From positions 1 to 33,795 of the forward strand of contig CAMDQC010000043.1 in assembly GCA_945905735.1 (NCBI GenBank): a stretch of 33,795 nt of DNA. The letters are read 5' to 3'. The stretch's first letter is position 1. Every line of letters starts with the position of its first letter. The position numbers were made by a program, and so were the translations under genes. Origin of the DNA: Prosthecobacter debontii. Its GTDB lineage: Bacteria > Verrucomicrobiota > Verrucomicrobiia > Chthoniobacterales > Chthoniobacteraceae. This document shows positions 32,045 to 33,795 of the stretch, piece by piece. A model generated the notes under the pieces. It had not been told where the DNA came from and made no database searches. It worked only from the letters and a program-made list of their open reading frames with translations.

Positions 32045-33535
32045 TTATTTAGCGCGACCTAGCGCGGTCAGTTGGCGGATCATGGCGTAGATCTCGGGGC
32101 GCTGGTAGTCGGTGTGGGAGCCGAGCACATCGAGCCAGCCCACAGCGGCGGCGGCGAGTTGCGTGCCGAGCGTTTGCTTTTCATAGTCAAAGCCGAAGAG
32201 CCCGCTGTGCCGGATGACATCGGAGCAGTCCACGAAGTTCACGCCGCGCGCTAGCCAATCGCGATTTTTCGCGAGTTCCGGGCGGTTGAAAAATCGGACT
32301 GGGCCTTTGCTGATGAAGTAGCGCTCCACGGTCGTCGCGGAGCTGGGCGAGCGAGCGGCGGATTCAAACCCGACGCCGAGATTGAAGAGCCCCTTAGTTT
32401 TCCCGATATCTGGGTAGCCGAGACGTTTGCCGAGCTGGATGATGGGGACCTCGATAATGGGGAGATGCGCCATCGTGTCGGTGAGCATCACACCGGGCTT
32501 GCGCGCTTGCGTAGCAGTGGAAAGCGCGTGGCTGAATGGCAACATATACGGCCCTTGGAGGACGGAGCTGACGGTCGTCGCGGCGTCGTTGAGCGGCGCA
32601 AACCCACTGCTGCCAAGCGCCGTGCCGACGCGCGATGCCGAGAGGTTGAACGGGATGCTGGCGATGGGGAATAACATGCTGTTCGCGTGATCGTGGCGGC
32701 TCTGGGTAATGACGATGGGGTAATCGGGCCGCGAGGGCAGGTCGGCGCGATTGGGGGAGAGGGCGGGCTGGAGTAGCATCATCCCGCGCACGCCCTCAAG
32801 CGGCCTGCGCAGGAAGCTGGCGTGGACGGCGGAGCAGACGATGCGGCTGCCGAGACTGTGCCCGACGAGAAAAATATCTGGCAGCGTTCCATTCACCGCG
32901 CACGCATCGTCCTGCGCCACACGGAGGAGCGAGTAAAGGCCGCGCGCGCCGATCCGGTCGGCCTGCGCCGCTTTGGACCACAGGGTCGCGACGGTGAGGA
33001 CTTGCGATACAGGATAGATGAGCGCGTTGACCGTGGAATCCGCGGGCAGGAGATCGCGCACGGGCTTTTCGAGACGGGCGATGGAGTCCCAAACGATACA
33101 GACGATGGCGGTGTCATCGAGTGCGTGGGGTGTGCCTTCGAGGTAGGAGTTGAGCATCCCCACGTAGGTACGGTGCGCATCCTCGACTTTGTTCATCCAA
33201 CCGTAGCTGAGGACGACGATGCGGCTGAGATGGTGCGACTGAATGTCCGTGCGCATCCGCATTAGTTCCGCGTCGTTGGTGATCTCGCCAGCAGAGTCGA
33301 AGGCTACGAAGTAGGTATAAGGTGCCCGCCTAAAGTAGGGCGGGGGAGTGGTGCGCTCGCGGAGCTTCTGGACGCGTGTGTCGCAAGCACGTTGCTCTTT
33401 GCCGCGGAGGCCGGAGAGAGCGCCCGTTGCGGCGTTCTCGATGGTCTCCGCGCTTTGCTCCATGCCGCGATCCACCGTGGAGCACGCTGCAAAGGCGATT
33501 GTGACAAGGACAGAAAGAAGCCGAAAATGGTTCAT
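32045..33535 (-). CDS. Lipoprotein alpha/beta hydrolase, unknown substrate
   Basis: The 496-aa protein has a type II signal peptide with lipobox FAAC (Cys18). The hydrolase core has VVLSYGWMN (108-116), and the nucleophile elbow GHSLG (225-229) with Ser227. His474 in GSHTDYQ near the C-terminus is the likely catalytic histidine, and Asp437 or Asp440 may be the acid. It is longer than most esterases, with an insert of about 120 residues after the elbow region. Lipase or peptidase-like activity is possible. It lies 62 bases upstream of the L,D-transpeptidase gene on the same strand, so an envelope role is plausible but not shown. Confidence 0.85.
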   Translation of the reverse strand: MNHFRLLSVLVTIAFAACSTVDRGMEQSAETIENAATGALSGLRGKEQRACDTRVQKLRERTTPPPYFRRAPYTYFVAFDSAGEITNDAELMRMRTDIQSHHLSRIVVLSYGWMNKVEDAHRTYVGMLNSYLEGTPHALDDTAIVCIVWDSIARLEKPVRDLLPADSTVNALIYPVSQVLTVATLWSKAAQADRIGARGLYSLLRVAQDDACAVNGTLPDIFLVGHSLGSRIVCSAVHASFLRRPLEGVRGMMLLQPALSPNRADLPSRPDYPIVITQSRHDHANSMLFPIASIPFNLSASRVGTALGSSGFAPLNDAATTVSSVLQGPYMLPFSHALSTATQARKPGVMLTDTMAHLPIIEVPIIQLGKRLGYPDIGKTKGLFNLGVGFESAARSPSSATTVERYFISKGPVRFFNRPELAKNRDWLARGVNFVDCSDVIRHSGLFGFDYEKQTLGTQLAAAAVGWLDVLGSHTDYQRPEIYAMIRQLTALGRAK

Positions 33536-33795
33536 TGCGACAGCGCGGCTACAAGCCCACGGGGGGGAAGTCGAGCGGGTTAAAGAAAAATAGAAGGAGC
33601 CATCCCTTGGGTACCCTGTGTGCTCTTTCGGACACGAAGTGTCGAAACTAGCCCATACTTCTCACACCCTCTTGCTTGACGCTCCATTTCCCGAGATTTT
33701 TCGGGGGTTATCCAGAGCCGAGTCGTGATTTTTGGCGGGAGGCGCTCGTGAGGTGGTCGTTTGTCCGAGTTTTTGCGCTCCGCGGCTGGTTTTTC
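33536..33795. other. Intergenic stretch at the right edge
   Basis: No gene is visible in these 260 bases. A small hairpin (TTTCGGACAC at 33626-33635 with GTGTCGAAA at 33639-33647, one bulged G) and a short CCCGA/TCGGG stem near 33690-33706 are the only structures seen. It probably holds the promoter of the hydrolase gene on the minus strand. The window ends before another gene can be recognised. Confidence 0.5.

Noticed and set aside
33676-33704. Plus-strand promoter with TTGACG
   Set aside because: A -35-like hexamer is present, but no acceptable -10 follows at 16-18 bases.

Overview
The window looks like chromosomal DNA of a GC-rich Verrucomicrobiota member, possibly near the Chthoniobacter/Spartobacteria group. 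That placement is an inference. It rests on a giant autotransporter-type beta-strand-repeat protein ending in PEP-CTERM, a lamin-tail/CotH protein, a DUF1501 protein, an MglA/roadblock signalling set and frequent absence of clear Shine-Dalgarno sequences. No rRNA, tRNA, CRISPR array or intact transposon was seen. The left edge carries the 3' end of a group II intron (domains V and VI).

Layout. (1) 279-2925 (-): a three-gene operon with a 507-aa roadblock protein, an MglA-like Ras GTPase and an MglB-like roadblock protein, closed by a strong terminator. (2) 3093-6909 (+): a response regulator with PATAN and a possible roadblock domain, a second predicted roadblock-like protein, an MscS channel fused to a cyclic-nucleotide-binding domain, and a truncated haemoglobin. 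(3) 6911-9212 (-): a BlaI-type repressor, an M56 (BlaR1-like) metallopeptidase and a secreted alpha/beta hydrolase. (4) 9298-13050 (+): three lipoproteins, one of only 41 aa, then an ABC-F ATPase. (5) 13165-27485 (-): a GH81 endo-beta-1,3-glucanase, a 1715-aa PEP-CTERM beta-strand-repeat protein and a 2195-aa LTD/CotH protein. (6) 27700-30861 (+): a Tat-exported DUF1501 protein, a threonine aldolase-like enzyme and a PIN-toxin/antitoxin pair. (7) 30898-33535 (-): a lipoprotein alpha/beta hydrolase, an L,D-transpeptidase lipoprotein and a single-domain cNMP-binding protein.

Two regions stand out. The first (279-4858) is a divergent cluster in which an MglA-like GTPase sits with up to four roadblock/longin-fold domains, one of them apparently fused to a receiver-PATAN regulator. 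One protein also carries an internally duplicated domain I do not recognise. The second (13165-27485) joins a beta-1,3-glucanase to two giant exported proteins that share a roughly 165-residue module in four copies, suggesting a surface system for glucan use or adhesion. Functional links in both regions are inferred from gene order and motif reading only.
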